Shown: piece by piece, positions 25,046 through 33,629 of the stretch
How the letters are laid out: every line of letters starts with the position of its first letter
How positions within the stretch are numbered: position 1 is the stretch's first letter
IMG/VR virus record: IMGVR_UViG_3300036668_000173
Location: 1-64,000 of that record
DNA length: 64,000 nucleotides
Strand: one strand, 5' to 3'
From: a virus
Translations under genes and position numbers: made by a program
Notes under the pieces: model-generated
Database searches by the model: none
What the model saw: only the letters and a program-made list of their open reading frames with translations
Told to the model about the DNA's origin: nothing

Positions 25046-25156
25046 CTTGTGTCCTATACTCTACCCCCGGCCACCGTAGATAGAGTTTATAGTAAAAATG
25101 AGGAGTTGTCAATACTTATTTTAAATTTATTTGATATTTTAAAATTATCATATTTG

Positions 25157-25165
25157 TGTTATAAT
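25157..25165 (+). promoter_or_regulatory. Extended -10 promoter (TGTTATAAT) for gene 55
   Basis: TGTTATAAT within a 150-base AT-rich gap before gene 55. No good -35 hexamer at 16-18 bases. The same nonamer recurs at 35148 and 43537, supporting a shared early or middle promoter type. Confidence 0.6.
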
Positions 25166-25197
25166 TATGCAACATTTGAGGGGAAGAAAAATTTTAT

Positions 25198-25815
25198 ATG
25201 TCACACGAAGAAAAAACAAAAACAGAGTTAACTAAGGCAAAGGATAGCCCAAATTACGTCAACAATAAAGAGTTTGTTAGCGCAGTGGTGGAATATGTCG
25301 CCAAAGTCAATCAGGCAAAGAAAGACGAAAAGCCTATACCAATCGTTCCAGATTACCTAGCAATATGCTTTTTAAAGATCTCTGAGGGGCTATCCCACAA
25401 GCATAACTTCATCAGGTATACCTATAGAGAAGAAATGGTAATGGATGGTGTAGAGACGTGTCTGAAGGGTATTACGATGTACGACATCAATGCTAAGACT
25501 CGAACAGGTTCGCCTAATGCCTTTGGCTATTTTACCCAGATTTGCTTCTGGTCGTTCCTTCGAAGAATCGCAAAAGAGAAGAAGCAACAAGACATCAAAA
25601 TGAAGTTCATGTCCGAGTGTTTTATCGAAGACTTAGTTCAATTTGACGATCTGGACGATTTTGACTACAATGCCAACAAACCATTTTTAGATCACCTCTT
25701 AGAGCGCATTAATCAAGTAAAAAATCATGACACTCAAATTAAAGAGTTTGGTAAAAAAATAAAAAAGAGTAAAAAGGAGATACCTCTTTCGATCCTTCAA
25801 TTGTTTATGGAATAA
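25198..25815 (+). CDS. 55: Late-promoter sigma factor Gp55
   Basis: 205 residues (T4 185). Divergent sigma-70-family protein: IPDYLAICFLKISEGLSHKHNF, YREEMVMDGVETCLKGI, and the region 2-like NAFGYFTQICFWSFLRRIAKEKKQQ, which contacts core RNA polymerase and the TATAAATA element. Its C-terminus ends with LSILQLFME, as expected for the clamp-binding tail that links late transcription to the sliding clamp. ATG chosen behind GAGGGGAAG. The many TATAAATA sites here are its probable targets. Confidence 0.93.
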   Translation: MSHEEKTKTELTKAKDSPNYVNNKEFVSAVVEYVAKVNQAKKDEKPIPIVPDYLAICFLKISEGLSHKHNFIRYTYREEMVMDGVETCLKGITMYDINAKTRTGSPNAFGYFTQICFWSFLRRIAKEKKQQDIKMKFMSECFIEDLVQFDDLDDFDYNANKPFLDHLLERINQVKNHDTQIKEFGKKIKKSKKEIPLSILQLFME

Positions 25816-25822
25816 TTATATT

Positions 25823-26890
25823 ATGAAAATAGCGATTCTCAACGACACCCATTGTGGTGTTCGTAAGTCTGCAGATACGTTTATTAAATATCAGGAAAGG
25901 TTCTACACCGAGATCTTTTTTCCTTATTTAAAAAAATACAGGATCAAACATATCTTGCATCTTGGTGATTACTATGACGATAGAAAGTCTTTAAACATCA
26001 AAGCGACCCGAGAGAATCGCAAACATTTTCTGGACGTGTTGATAAAAGACAAAATCAAGATGGATGTCATTTTGGGTAATCATGACGTTTTTTACAAGAA
26101 CACTAACGCAGTGAATTCTATTACTGAACTATTAAACTTTTATCCTGATAACATTAGAATCATTGAAGAGCCTACGGTAGTGGAATATGAATCTCTAAAG
26201 ATGGCTCTTATACCGTGGATAAACAATCAAAACTATCATGAGACTCTAAAATTCATTGACTCGTGTGGCACAGATTGGATGGCAGGACATTTTGAGTTTA
26301 GTGGCTTTGAAATGTCAAAGGGAAACATGAACCATCATGGTATGGAAGTGACCCCGTCATTTTCTAGATTTGAGTCCATTCTTTCTGGGCACTTTCATAC
26401 TAAGTCTTCGAAGGGGAACATTCACTACCTCGGTGCTCAAATGGAATTTACTCAGATCGATTGTAATGATCAAAAATACTTTCACATCTTAGACACCGAG
26501 ACCCGAGAGTTGGAGGCTATAAAAAATCCTTTGACCATATTTCAAACCATCATGTATGATGATACAAAGATGAACTACTTAAAAGAGTTTTACGTTTCTA
26601 CGGTAAAGCAAAAGTTTGTCAGATTGATTGTAGTCAATAAAACTGATCAATCTAAGCTAGACGCTTTTGTGACAAAACTTCAAGAGTCAGAGCTATACGA
26701 ATTGAAGATCGACGAAACCTTTAATGAGTTCCGTGGGGAGAACGTGAGTGATGAAAATATTATAATTGAAGATACGGGTACTCTATTAGACACCTATGTC
26801 GATTCGGTAGAAACTGATCTTGATAAAGAGAAAATTAAAACTGTGATGCGAGAATTGTATGCACAAGCCTGTAATGAGGAATTGACGTGA
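25823..26890 (+). CDS. 47: Recombination nuclease subunit Gp47 (Mre11-like)
   Basis: 355 residues, calcineurin-type phosphoesterase. Metal motifs visible: I-NDTHCG (I), LHLGDYYDDR (II), LGNHDVFYKN (III), GHFEF and SGHFHTKS (IV/V). With Gp46 it forms the Mre11-Rad50-type complex that resects ends for recombination-dependent replication and helps degrade host DNA. Its stop overlaps the GTG start of gene 46. Confidence 0.95.
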   Translation: MKIAILNDTHCGVRKSADTFIKYQERFYTEIFFPYLKKYRIKHILHLGDYYDDRKSLNIKATRENRKHFLDVLIKDKIKMDVILGNHDVFYKNTNAVNSITELLNFYPDNIRIIEEPTVVEYESLKMALIPWINNQNYHETLKFIDSCGTDWMAGHFEFSGFEMSKGNMNHHGMEVTPSFSRFESILSGHFHTKSSKGNIHYLGAQMEFTQIDCNDQKYFHILDTETRELEAIKNPLTIFQTIMYDDTKMNYLKEFYVSTVKQKFVRLIVVNKTDQSKLDAFVTKLQESELYELKIDETFNEFRGENVSDENIIIEDTGTLLDTYVDSVETDLDKEKIKTVMRELYAQACNEELT

Positions 26891-28605
26891 TCATATTTAA
26901 GAAAATATCATGGATGAACTTTCTGTCTACAGGAAACAATCCTACAGAGATACAACTAGATCGTTCACCTACCACACTGATCGTAGGAAAAAATGGTACT
27001 GGTAAATCTACACTATTAGACGCCCTCTCATTTGTTTTGTTTGGTAAGGCACACCGAAACGTCAATAAGAATCAATTGATTAACTCAATCAATGGTAAGG
27101 GTGCGCTCGTCACAATAGATTTTACGATTGGCAACCAAGACTTTAAAATTGTCCGTGGAATTAAGCCAAACATTTTTGAGATCTACAGAAACGATAGTTT
27201 AGTCGATCAGACTTCACAATCTAGAGACTACCAGAAACACCTAGAGCAAAATATTCTTAAATTAAATCACAAGTCCTTTCATCAGATCGTGGTCTTAGGC
27301 TCCTCTTCGTTTGTTCCCTTTATGCAGTTGCCCTTGGCGTCGAGACGTGAAATCATTGAAGACCTTTTGGACATTCAAATATTTTCTAAGATGAATGCAA
27401 TCCTTAAAGAAAAAATGAGCATAGTGAAATCAGAGATTGTTGACATCAACCATACAATCTCTTTGGTAAAAGAGAAAATTGATATGCAGAAAAAGTATAT
27501 CACCGACATAACACAAATGACTTCTGATCAGGTAGAGGTCAAGAAGAAAAAGATAACTGAGATCTCAGAAGAAATCGAAGAATTAAATATAGACATTAAA
27601 ACCTACAAGGAATCTTTGAGTGGTGAGGACTCGTCCTTATCAGAAAAGGTTAAGGATCTTGTTGGAACTAAAATTAAGTTGATTGGGTATGAAGGACAGT
27701 TTAAGCAACAGATCAATAAGTTAGTAGCCGACACTAAATTCTATGAGACTAACGATAACTGTCCTACGTGCACTCAAGCAATTTCATTGGAGATTAAATC
27801 TGAGCAGTTGGAGAGCGCAAAATCAAATGCAAAAGAGTTGGCTTCGGCAATTGAAAAGAGTAAAGAAAAGACCATTAAGTTAGACGAACAAATCGCACGA
27901 TTAAATGAACAACTAGATATTTCAAAAAAGACACGCTCTGAGATATCTTTTACTCAGTCTACTATCACTAGACTTCAAAAACAGATTACAGATCTAAACA
28001 CTGAAATCACTGAAATGACTGGCTCGACAAATGATTTGAGTAAGGCACGAAGCGACTACGACGATCTTATAGAAGAGAGTGGCGTTTTGGTTGACAGAAA
28101 GTCTTCGGTGACCGATACGAAAAGCTATTATGAATTGTCTCAAGAAATGTTAAAGGATACAGGGATCAAAACTAAGATCATTAAGGAGTATATTCCTGTC
28201 ATGAATCAGTTGATAAATAGTTACTTGGGTATCCTTGACTTTTTTGTTTCGTTCAATCTTGACGAGAACTTTAATGAAGTGATCAGATCTAGGCATCGTG
28301 ACGACTTCAATTATGCTTCGTTCTCTGAAGGTGAAAAGCAAAGAATTAATTTGGCTTTGTTGTTCACATGGCGACAGGTGGCACGAATGAAAAATTCAAC
28401 GTCAACTAATTTGCTTTTGTTAGACGAAGTATTTGATGCTTCGATTGACGAGGCTGGCGTCGAGAATCTTATGAAAATTTTAGACACTTTGGACTCTGAC
28501 ACAAACGTCTTTGTTATCTCACACAAGGGTGAAATATTAGACGATAAGTTTAGATCAAAGATAGAATTTGTGAAGCACCACAACTTTTCTGAAATGGTGG
28601 TATAA
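26887..28605 (+). CDS. 46: Recombination nuclease ATPase subunit Gp46 (Rad50-like)
   Basis: 572 residues from a GTG that overlaps the gene 47 stop (GTGA). SMC-type ATPase: Walker A VGKNGTGKST, long coiled coil with a central zinc-hook CPTC at about residue 297, signature FSEGEKQRINLAL and Walker B LLLLDEVFD. Partner of Gp47. The stop codon lies within a TGGTATAAT promoter element. Confidence 0.95.
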   Translation: MIIFKKISWMNFLSTGNNPTEIQLDRSPTTLIVGKNGTGKSTLLDALSFVLFGKAHRNVNKNQLINSINGKGALVTIDFTIGNQDFKIVRGIKPNIFEIYRNDSLVDQTSQSRDYQKHLEQNILKLNHKSFHQIVVLGSSSFVPFMQLPLASRREIIEDLLDIQIFSKMNAILKEKMSIVKSEIVDINHTISLVKEKIDMQKKYITDITQMTSDQVEVKKKKITEISEEIEELNIDIKTYKESLSGEDSSLSEKVKDLVGTKIKLIGYEGQFKQQINKLVADTKFYETNDNCPTCTQAISLEIKSEQLESAKSNAKELASAIEKSKEKTIKLDEQIARLNEQLDISKKTRSEISFTQSTITRLQKQITDLNTEITEMTGSTNDLSKARSDYDDLIEESGVLVDRKSSVTDTKSYYELSQEMLKDTGIKTKIIKEYIPVMNQLINSYLGILDFFVSFNLDENFNEVIRSRHRDDFNYASFSEGEKQRINLALLFTWRQVARMKNSTSTNLLLLDEVFDASIDEAGVENLMKILDTLDSDTNVFVISHKGEILDDKFRSKIEFVKHHNFSEMVV

Positions 28606-28606
28606 T
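28598..28606 (+). promoter_or_regulatory. Extended -10 promoter (TGGTATAAT) overlapping the gene 46 stop
   Basis: TGGTATAAT; the gene 46 stop TAA is within the hexamer. 26 bases before the next start codon. Same type as the element at 44992. Confidence 0.55.
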
Positions 28607-28631
28607 TTTCAGAATTAAAAGGCGTACATAA

Positions 28632-30704
28632 ATGAAATCAAAATCTTTACTGGCTAAACTCCTATCCAAAGAAAATATAATTGTTCATCAAGGAAACTAT
28701 GAAACCGCATTCTTTGATCTAGAACAAAGAATTCTAGGCTTGCCCCTATGGGAAGAGTTTACGAGCGACACGACAGATCTTCTTATTGGTCATGAGGTGG
28801 GTCACGCCCTTCATACACCAATAGAAGGTCTTCATTCTTTCTTAGACGCAGAAAACAAGATCCCTAAGTCCTTTATGAATATCATCGAAGATATTCGAAT
28901 CGAGAAGCTCATACAACGAGATTACATAGGATTGGTTCCGTGCTTTAAGCGTGGGTACAAGGCTCTACACGAAAGAGACTTTTTTAAGATTGCCGATAAA
29001 GACGTACAAAAAATGTCTTTTATGAATCGTCTAAATCTTAAATCTAAATTAAGGGATGATATAGTAGTAGAGTTTTCTGAAGAAGAGCAACCTTACTTAA
29101 AAATGGCAATGGCAGTAGAAACGTGGGACGACGTGGTACGCGCATGCGAAGGTATTTATAATTACCTTAAGTCAAAGCAAGATGAAAATGAACGTCCAGA
29201 ATCACCTAAAACTAAAGGTGAAGAATTAGACTCTAAACCATTTAATGATACCCAAGAGTCTACTAGTGGAGAATATACGCTAGGCAATGATCAGTGCGAC
29301 GACCTAGAATCAGACGGTTCATCTGGAACGGAGCTAGAAGAAGAGATAGGCTCAGACGACGAACTAGAAGACGAGATGGATACCTCAACAGACGAAAACT
29401 TTCGAGAAAGTGAAAGGGAGATGTCTGTCAAATCGCCCAATGATAATATTCCATTAGTGATTCATTCGCCCACAGATAAACAAGTTGATGAAATCATAGT
29501 TCGAAACGAAGCCGTAATTGCACAACGAAATTCTATTTTAAAAGAGTTGATTGAAAATAAAGAGTTCTCAGAGTACAGAACCTTTTTAGACGAAACTAAT
29601 AAGATTGTTAAGGTTATGGTTCGAGAATTTGAAATGCGAAAATGTGCATACCAACACTCGAGAGCAAAGACTTCTAAAAGTGGTACATTAAATTTAAAGA
29701 AACTTCATGAGTATAAATTTTCAGAAGACATCTTTAATTCTATTACCACATTAGCCAACGTCAAGAGTCATGGCATGATAATGTTGATGGATCGTTCGTA
29801 TTCTATGCATGAAATTTTGCACGAAGTGGCAAGACAAACTATAACCTTGGCCATGTTTTGTAGAAAGGCGAATATCCCATTCGAGGTGTATACTTTTGCG
29901 TCTTTTGGTCGTTCGGCTATTCCAGAGCCGACCATTATTCCTTATCACCTTGATGTAAAAAATGTAGGAATAGTCGAAGTATTGTCGTCAAGATTTAACA
30001 AAAAAGAATTTGAGCTCGCCTGTAAAAGTCTTTTTCTTGTTACTAATGGCAATACAAAATTTGAAAAGTCAGATTTAGATTCTATGGGAGGTACTCCGTT
30101 AAACGAAGCGTTGTTGGCAGTTCCAAAAATTATTAAAGATTTTAAGAAAAAGTATAACACCCAAAAGTTGTCGTTCACTTTGCTAAGTGACGGAGAAGGA
30201 TCTACATTTAATTATTATGACAACCAAAAGGAATCGAAACATTTAGCGTCTGGCTTTTATAAAAATGACACGTATTTAAATTTTGATTCTGGAAATAAGC
30301 TAATTAAAATTGATCCATCTAATAACTATAGTCAGTTCAAGTATCAAATTGTCAAAATAATTAAGGATATGGGAGTCAATACCATATGTTATTATTTGTC
30401 ACAAGATTCAGTGGATTACTCGTCAAAGATAGGAGAGATAAACGATTCTTATGCTAGTAAAATATTCGATGACGCCAAAAAAATGATGGAATCTCAAAAA
30501 TTTGTATCATATGAAAATCTTAAGGGGTTTAATAAATTTTTTATACTTAAGTCGAGCATGAATATATTAGATACAAATGTTGGCGATTTTGATGTGTTGA
30601 AGGGATATTCGACTAAGGGGATCAGCAACGCATTTAAAAAATATTCATCTAAGGTCAAATTGAATCGTCTTTTTGCTGTACAATACGTGAAAACAATTTC
30701 TTAA
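28632..30704 (+). CDS. CobT-like protein: zincin motif plus von Willebrand A domain
   Basis: 690 residues. N-terminal zinc-protease motif HEVGH (54-58) in LLIGHEVGHALHTP, followed by NIIEDIRIEKL. A long acidic linker (about 180-260) leads to a C-terminal VWA domain: MIDAS DRSYS in MLMDRSYSMHE, later GGTPLNEALL and LLSDGEGS. Its neighbour is a MoxR/CobS-type AAA+ ATPase, and such ATPase-VWA pairs act like magnesium-chelatase subunits, remodelling partners or inserting cofactors. T4-like cyanophages carry a cobS-like gene and a similar peptidase-like neighbour. Substrate unknown. Confidence 0.8.
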   Translation: MKSKSLLAKLLSKENIIVHQGNYETAFFDLEQRILGLPLWEEFTSDTTDLLIGHEVGHALHTPIEGLHSFLDAENKIPKSFMNIIEDIRIEKLIQRDYIGLVPCFKRGYKALHERDFFKIADKDVQKMSFMNRLNLKSKLRDDIVVEFSEEEQPYLKMAMAVETWDDVVRACEGIYNYLKSKQDENERPESPKTKGEELDSKPFNDTQESTSGEYTLGNDQCDDLESDGSSGTELEEEIGSDDELEDEMDTSTDENFRESEREMSVKSPNDNIPLVIHSPTDKQVDEIIVRNEAVIAQRNSILKELIENKEFSEYRTFLDETNKIVKVMVREFEMRKCAYQHSRAKTSKSGTLNLKKLHEYKFSEDIFNSITTLANVKSHGMIMLMDRSYSMHEILHEVARQTITLAMFCRKANIPFEVYTFASFGRSAIPEPTIIPYHLDVKNVGIVEVLSSRFNKKEFELACKSLFLVTNGNTKFEKSDLDSMGGTPLNEALLAVPKIIKDFKKKYNTQKLSFTLLSDGEGSTFNYYDNQKESKHLASGFYKNDTYLNFDSGNKLIKIDPSNNYSQFKYQIVKIIKDMGVNTICYYLSQDSVDYSSKIGEINDSYASKIFDDAKKMMESQKFVSYENLKGFNKFFILKSSMNILDTNVGDFDVLKGYSTKGISNAFKKYSSKVKLNRLFAVQYVKTIS

Positions 30705-30724
30705 TTTTTAGAGTAAACTACATC

Positions 30725-31633
30725 ATGAATTTAAATGAAGCTATCGCCACACCATATGTACCGATCAAAGATCCTTGTTTTATAAAATGGGGTCATTGTT
30801 TAGACGTCGAAAAAATTATCAAGTCCACATTGTTTTATCCGACCTTCATTACAGGACATTCGGGCAATGGTAAGACCATAATGGTCGAACAAAGTTGTGC
30901 TAACCTAGGTCGAGAATATATACGTATACAGGTCAGTCCAGAAACCGATGAAGACGATTTGATTGGTGGCTTTAGATTGATTGACGGTAATACCGTTTTC
31001 GTAAAGGGTCCAGTTGTCAATGCAATGGAGTTGGGCGCAATACTTTTGATTGATGAAATCGATCGTGGGTCAAATAAAATAATGTGCCTTCAAGGAATAC
31101 TCGAAGGTAAGGGTGTTCTGATAAAAAAGACGGGAGAGTTGGTACATCCAAAAAAAGGGTTTAACATTATTGCCACGGCTAACACAAAAGGTCAGGGTTC
31201 TGATGATGGTAAGTTCATATCGGCAATCATCATGGACGAAGCATTCTTAGAACGCTTTGTGATAACATTTGAGCAACCATATCCTTCTATGGCAATAGAG
31301 AAGAAAATTCTATTAACTCATATGGAAAAATATGGGGTGAAGGACGTTGCATTTTCGGAATCCCTAACACATTGGGCAGATACCATAAGAAAGACATTTG
31401 CAGACGGTGGAGTTGACGACATTATTACGACTAGACGCCTTTGCCATATCATACAAACCTATTCTCTTTTCGATGACCGCAATAAGGCAATTAAGCTGTG
31501 CGTGAATCGATTCGAAAGTGACGTAAAAGATGCATTCTTAGATCTTTATAAAAAGATAGATGACTCCATCAAACCTACCCAAACCAATAACACTATAGGA
31601 GATGAAATAGATGCGCTTTTATCAGGAAGCTAA
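30725..31633 (+). CDS. cobS: MoxR/CobS-type AAA+ ATPase
   Basis: 302 residues. Walker A GHSGNGKT (about 39-46), Walker B AILLIDEIDRGS, sensor region FNIIATANTKGQGSDD and arginine-finger area EAFLERFV, as in CobS/MoxR ATPases. Follows the VWA-zincin gene by 20 bases and overlaps the next gene by 23. Annotated as CobS (cobaltochelatase subunit) in marine T4-like phages; real cobalt insertion would need a CobN partner, absent from this window. It may instead chaperone another phage complex. Confidence 0.82.
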   Translation: MNLNEAIATPYVPIKDPCFIKWGHCLDVEKIIKSTLFYPTFITGHSGNGKTIMVEQSCANLGREYIRIQVSPETDEDDLIGGFRLIDGNTVFVKGPVVNAMELGAILLIDEIDRGSNKIMCLQGILEGKGVLIKKTGELVHPKKGFNIIATANTKGQGSDDGKFISAIIMDEAFLERFVITFEQPYPSMAIEKKILLTHMEKYGVKDVAFSESLTHWADTIRKTFADGGVDDIITTRRLCHIIQTYSLFDDRNKAIKLCVNRFESDVKDAFLDLYKKIDDSIKPTQTNNTIGDEIDALLSGS

Positions 31634-31958
31634 AGAGCAACCTACTGAAGAGGTGCTTGGTGTAAAGCATGACCAAGATAAGCCAGACTACACCCTTGTT
31701 CCTTACAAGGCTTTAGATGAAGTCGTAAAGGTATTGACCTATGGATCAAAGAAGTATTCAAGAGATAACTGGAGGCATGTCGACCCTAAACGATATGAAG
31801 CCGCGATGATGCGACATTTTTCAAAGTACATGCAAGGAGAGCCTATAGACCCTGAGACTGGATACCATCATATTGCACACATGGCATGTTCGGTATTATT
31901 TTTATTAGAAAATGAATTGAAAAAAGATGCACAAGAACCAAAAAGTGGTGTATACTAG
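31611..31958 (+). CDS. dATP/dGTP diphosphohydrolase N-terminal-domain protein (MazG-related)
   Basis: 115 residues. Contains KHDQDKPDYTLVPYKALDEVVKVLTYGSKKYSRDNWRHV, EAAMMRHF, GYHHIAHMACSVLFLLENEL, the pattern of the small DUF5664/dGTP_diPhyd_N family of all-alpha nucleotide pyrophosphohydrolases found in phages. It would trim purine deoxynucleoside triphosphates. No purZ-like gene for aminoadenine synthesis is in the window, so modified DNA is not implied. Start overlaps the CobS gene end. Confidence 0.75.
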   Translation: MRFYQEAKEQPTEEVLGVKHDQDKPDYTLVPYKALDEVVKVLTYGSKKYSRDNWRHVDPKRYEAAMMRHFSKYMQGEPIDPETGYHHIAHMACSVLFLLENELKKDAQEPKSGVY

Positions 31959-31993
31959 TACACTTTATTTAAAAATGTGAAGGATATAATATT

Positions 31994-32674
31994 ATGAAGC
32001 TTTCCCCAAAAACAGTAAACCTATTAAAAAACTTTGCTTCGATCCAACCTAACATGTTATTTGTTAAGGGTAACAGCCAACAGACGATGGCAGAGCTTGG
32101 CAACATCGTGTGTGAAGCCGAGATTGAAGAAGACTTTTCTCAAGAATTTGGCATTTCGGATTTATCAGAATTCCTGTCGGTGTTCGGTATGTTTCAGTCG
32201 CCCGAGTTGTCGTTTGATGATTCCATGACTTCTGTAAATTTTAAGGAAGGAAATCGATCAGTAAAATATTTTGTGTCTGATCCTAGTATCATTACTTCAC
32301 CCAAAAAGAAGGTAAAAATTCCAGACGTGGCACTGAGCTTCACCCTCACGGCAGAAGACTTATTGACTTTAAGGAAAGCGTCCTCTGCACTAAAAGTGGA
32401 GCACATGGTAATCACTAAAGCGACCGATAGCACAATTTCGGTAAAAATGACAGACATCGATGACGTCACATCAAATGCTTTTAATCTTGAGCTTTCAAGT
32501 GATAAAATGCCCGAAGAAGATTTTAAATTTATATATAGAATCTCTAACCTTAAAGTACTTTCGGGTGACTATGTAGTAGAAATCTCATCTAAGAGAGTAA
32601 CAAAATTAACAGATAGCACACAAAACCTTGTGTACTTTATTTCATTAGAAATTGAATCAACCTACGGAGAGTAA
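31994..32674 (+). CDS. 45: Sliding clamp Gp45
   Basis: 226 residues, T4 gp45 being 228. Two-domain clamp fold; MKLSPKTVNLLKNFASIQPNMLF at the N-terminus, LSEFLSVFGMF, and VVEISSKRVTKLTDSTQNLVYFISLE at the C-terminus. The trimeric ring tethers polymerase 43 and, in late transcription, contacts Gp55. Upstream ribosome site AAGGATAT. Confidence 0.95.
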   Translation: MKLSPKTVNLLKNFASIQPNMLFVKGNSQQTMAELGNIVCEAEIEEDFSQEFGISDLSEFLSVFGMFQSPELSFDDSMTSVNFKEGNRSVKYFVSDPSIITSPKKKVKIPDVALSFTLTAEDLLTLRKASSALKVEHMVITKATDSTISVKMTDIDDVTSNAFNLELSSDKMPEEDFKFIYRISNLKVLSGDYVVEISSKRVTKLTDSTQNLVYFISLEIESTYGE

Positions 32675-32678
32675 AACT

Positions 32679-32915
32679 ATGACAAACGAAACAACCCCAA
32701 ACCCACAATTAAACATCAACGATATTCAGGCAACCGTACAAGTCATTGACGTAGTCACCAAGCGTGGTGCCTTTGAAGGTGCAGAATTAGAAGCCGTAGG
32801 TAGCCTTCGTAATCGCTTTGCGACATTTTTAAATGCCAATGCACCTGAAAAGCAAGAGCAAATTCCAGAGTCTGCTGGAGACACTGCACAACTCTTAAAT
32901 GAATCAAAGGACTAA
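32679..32915 (+). CDS. Small conserved-type protein after the clamp gene
   Basis: 78 residues from the ATG at 32679 (GGAGAG ribosome site), preferred over an in-frame ATG inside gene 45. Middle part LNINDIQATVQVIDVVTKRGAFEGAELEAVGSLRNRFATFLNANAP is a regular helical pattern seen in small proteins next to gene 45 in marine T4-like phages. Acidic tail. No function known. Confidence 0.7.
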   Translation: MTNETTPNPQLNINDIQATVQVIDVVTKRGAFEGAELEAVGSLRNRFATFLNANAPEKQEQIPESAGDTAQLLNESKD

Positions 32916-32922
32916 TTAGATC

Positions 32923-33093
32923 ATGCAACTTCTTAAAAGAGTTATGCAAAAAAACGAAAAAGACGGAAGTTTTGAATTGCTTGTGGCTCTTGCGATTAAC
33001 TCTGCAGAGTTGCAGAATCAGCTATCGACCGATAAAGATGCCTTTTATAATATCGGAAAAGAATTTGTTAATGTTATCACGGAGATAAAGTAA
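32923..33093 (+). CDS. 56-residue protein of unknown function
   Basis: Starts MQLLKRVMQKNEKDGSFELL at 32923, helical, and ends exactly where the next ATG begins (TAATG). Codon use and tight packing between two genes support it as real. No domain recognised. Confidence 0.6.
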   Translation: MQLLKRVMQKNEKDGSFELLVALAINSAELQNQLSTDKDAFYNIGKEFVNVITEIK

Positions 33094-33356
33094 TGTCTAT
33101 AAATGTTGTTGTGCCCTCTTCGCCAGAAGATCGTGCTAGAATTCAATCAGCACTAAGTGAAATTTCTAATGCAATGACTCGCATTGAGTCAGAGCGAGCC
33201 TACATCAAAGAGTCCTTAGAAATGTTAGAAGAAAGTTTCGAGCTACCTAAAAAATATATGCGAAAGGTCGCGCTCGTGTATCATAAGCAAAATCTTAATG
33301 AAGTTCGAAATGAGTTTTCTGATGTAGAAGACATTTACAATGCAGTAACATCTTAA
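33093..33356 (+). CDS. dsbA: DsbA-like double-stranded DNA-binding protein
   Basis: 87 residues (T4 DsbA 89). The helical pattern with PKKYMRKVALVYHKQNLNEVRNEFSDVEDIYNAV lines up with T4 DsbA (LLALYHKDNRDVFEAETEEVVELYD). DsbA binds double-stranded DNA near late promoters and helps late transcription. In T4 it is next to gene 33; here it is in the clamp region. Assignment is by eye, on the C-terminal half. Confidence 0.6.
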   Translation: MSINVVVPSSPEDRARIQSALSEISNAMTRIESERAYIKESLEMLEESFELPKKYMRKVALVYHKQNLNEVRNEFSDVEDIYNAVTS

Positions 33357-33370
33357 AGGAGTATTACCTC

Positions 33371-33574
33371 ATGGACAGTTTAGTTAAAAACAGTTTAATT
33401 ATTATTTTTGCCCTAGGATTTTTAGTCTTTGCGCCAATCCTAACGATCATGTCATTAAATCAGCTATTTGATCTTGGTATCACAATTACCTTCTGGTCAT
33501 GGGCTTCTGTGGTTTGGTTAAACATGACAGTTCTTGGTGGATTGTCTGCTTCAATAAAACACTTAAAAAAGTAG
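33371..33574 (+). CDS. Small membrane protein
   Basis: 67 residues with two transmembrane helices (about 7-28 and 38-60, rich in L, I, F, W) and short polar ends. Behind AAAGGAG. No homologous family recognised; may target the host inner membrane. Sits between dsbA-like and clamp-loader genes. Confidence 0.65.
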   Translation: MDSLVKNSLIIIFALGFLVFAPILTIMSLNQLFDLGITITFWSWASVVWLNMTVLGGLSASIKHLKK

Positions 33575-33580
33575 TACAAT
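33572..33580 (+). promoter_or_regulatory. Possible promoter (TAGTACAAT) before gene 44
   Basis: TACAAT box directly after the stop of the membrane-protein gene, 50 bases before gene 44. Weaker variant of the TGnTATAAT type. Confidence 0.3.
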
Positions 33581-33629
33581 AGTAAAATTATTTAATTGAA
33601 AACTTTATATCATGGGGGGTATCTAATAT

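Noticed and set aside
25049-25231. 60-codon frame between the Sm-like gene and gene 55
   Set aside because: It overlaps the gene 55 start, covers an AT-rich promoter region, and its composition is not protein-like.
31611-31958. Evidence of 2-aminoadenine (Z) DNA synthesis from the MazG-related gene
   Set aside because: No purZ or dATPase gene is visible and the family also serves normal nucleotide control.
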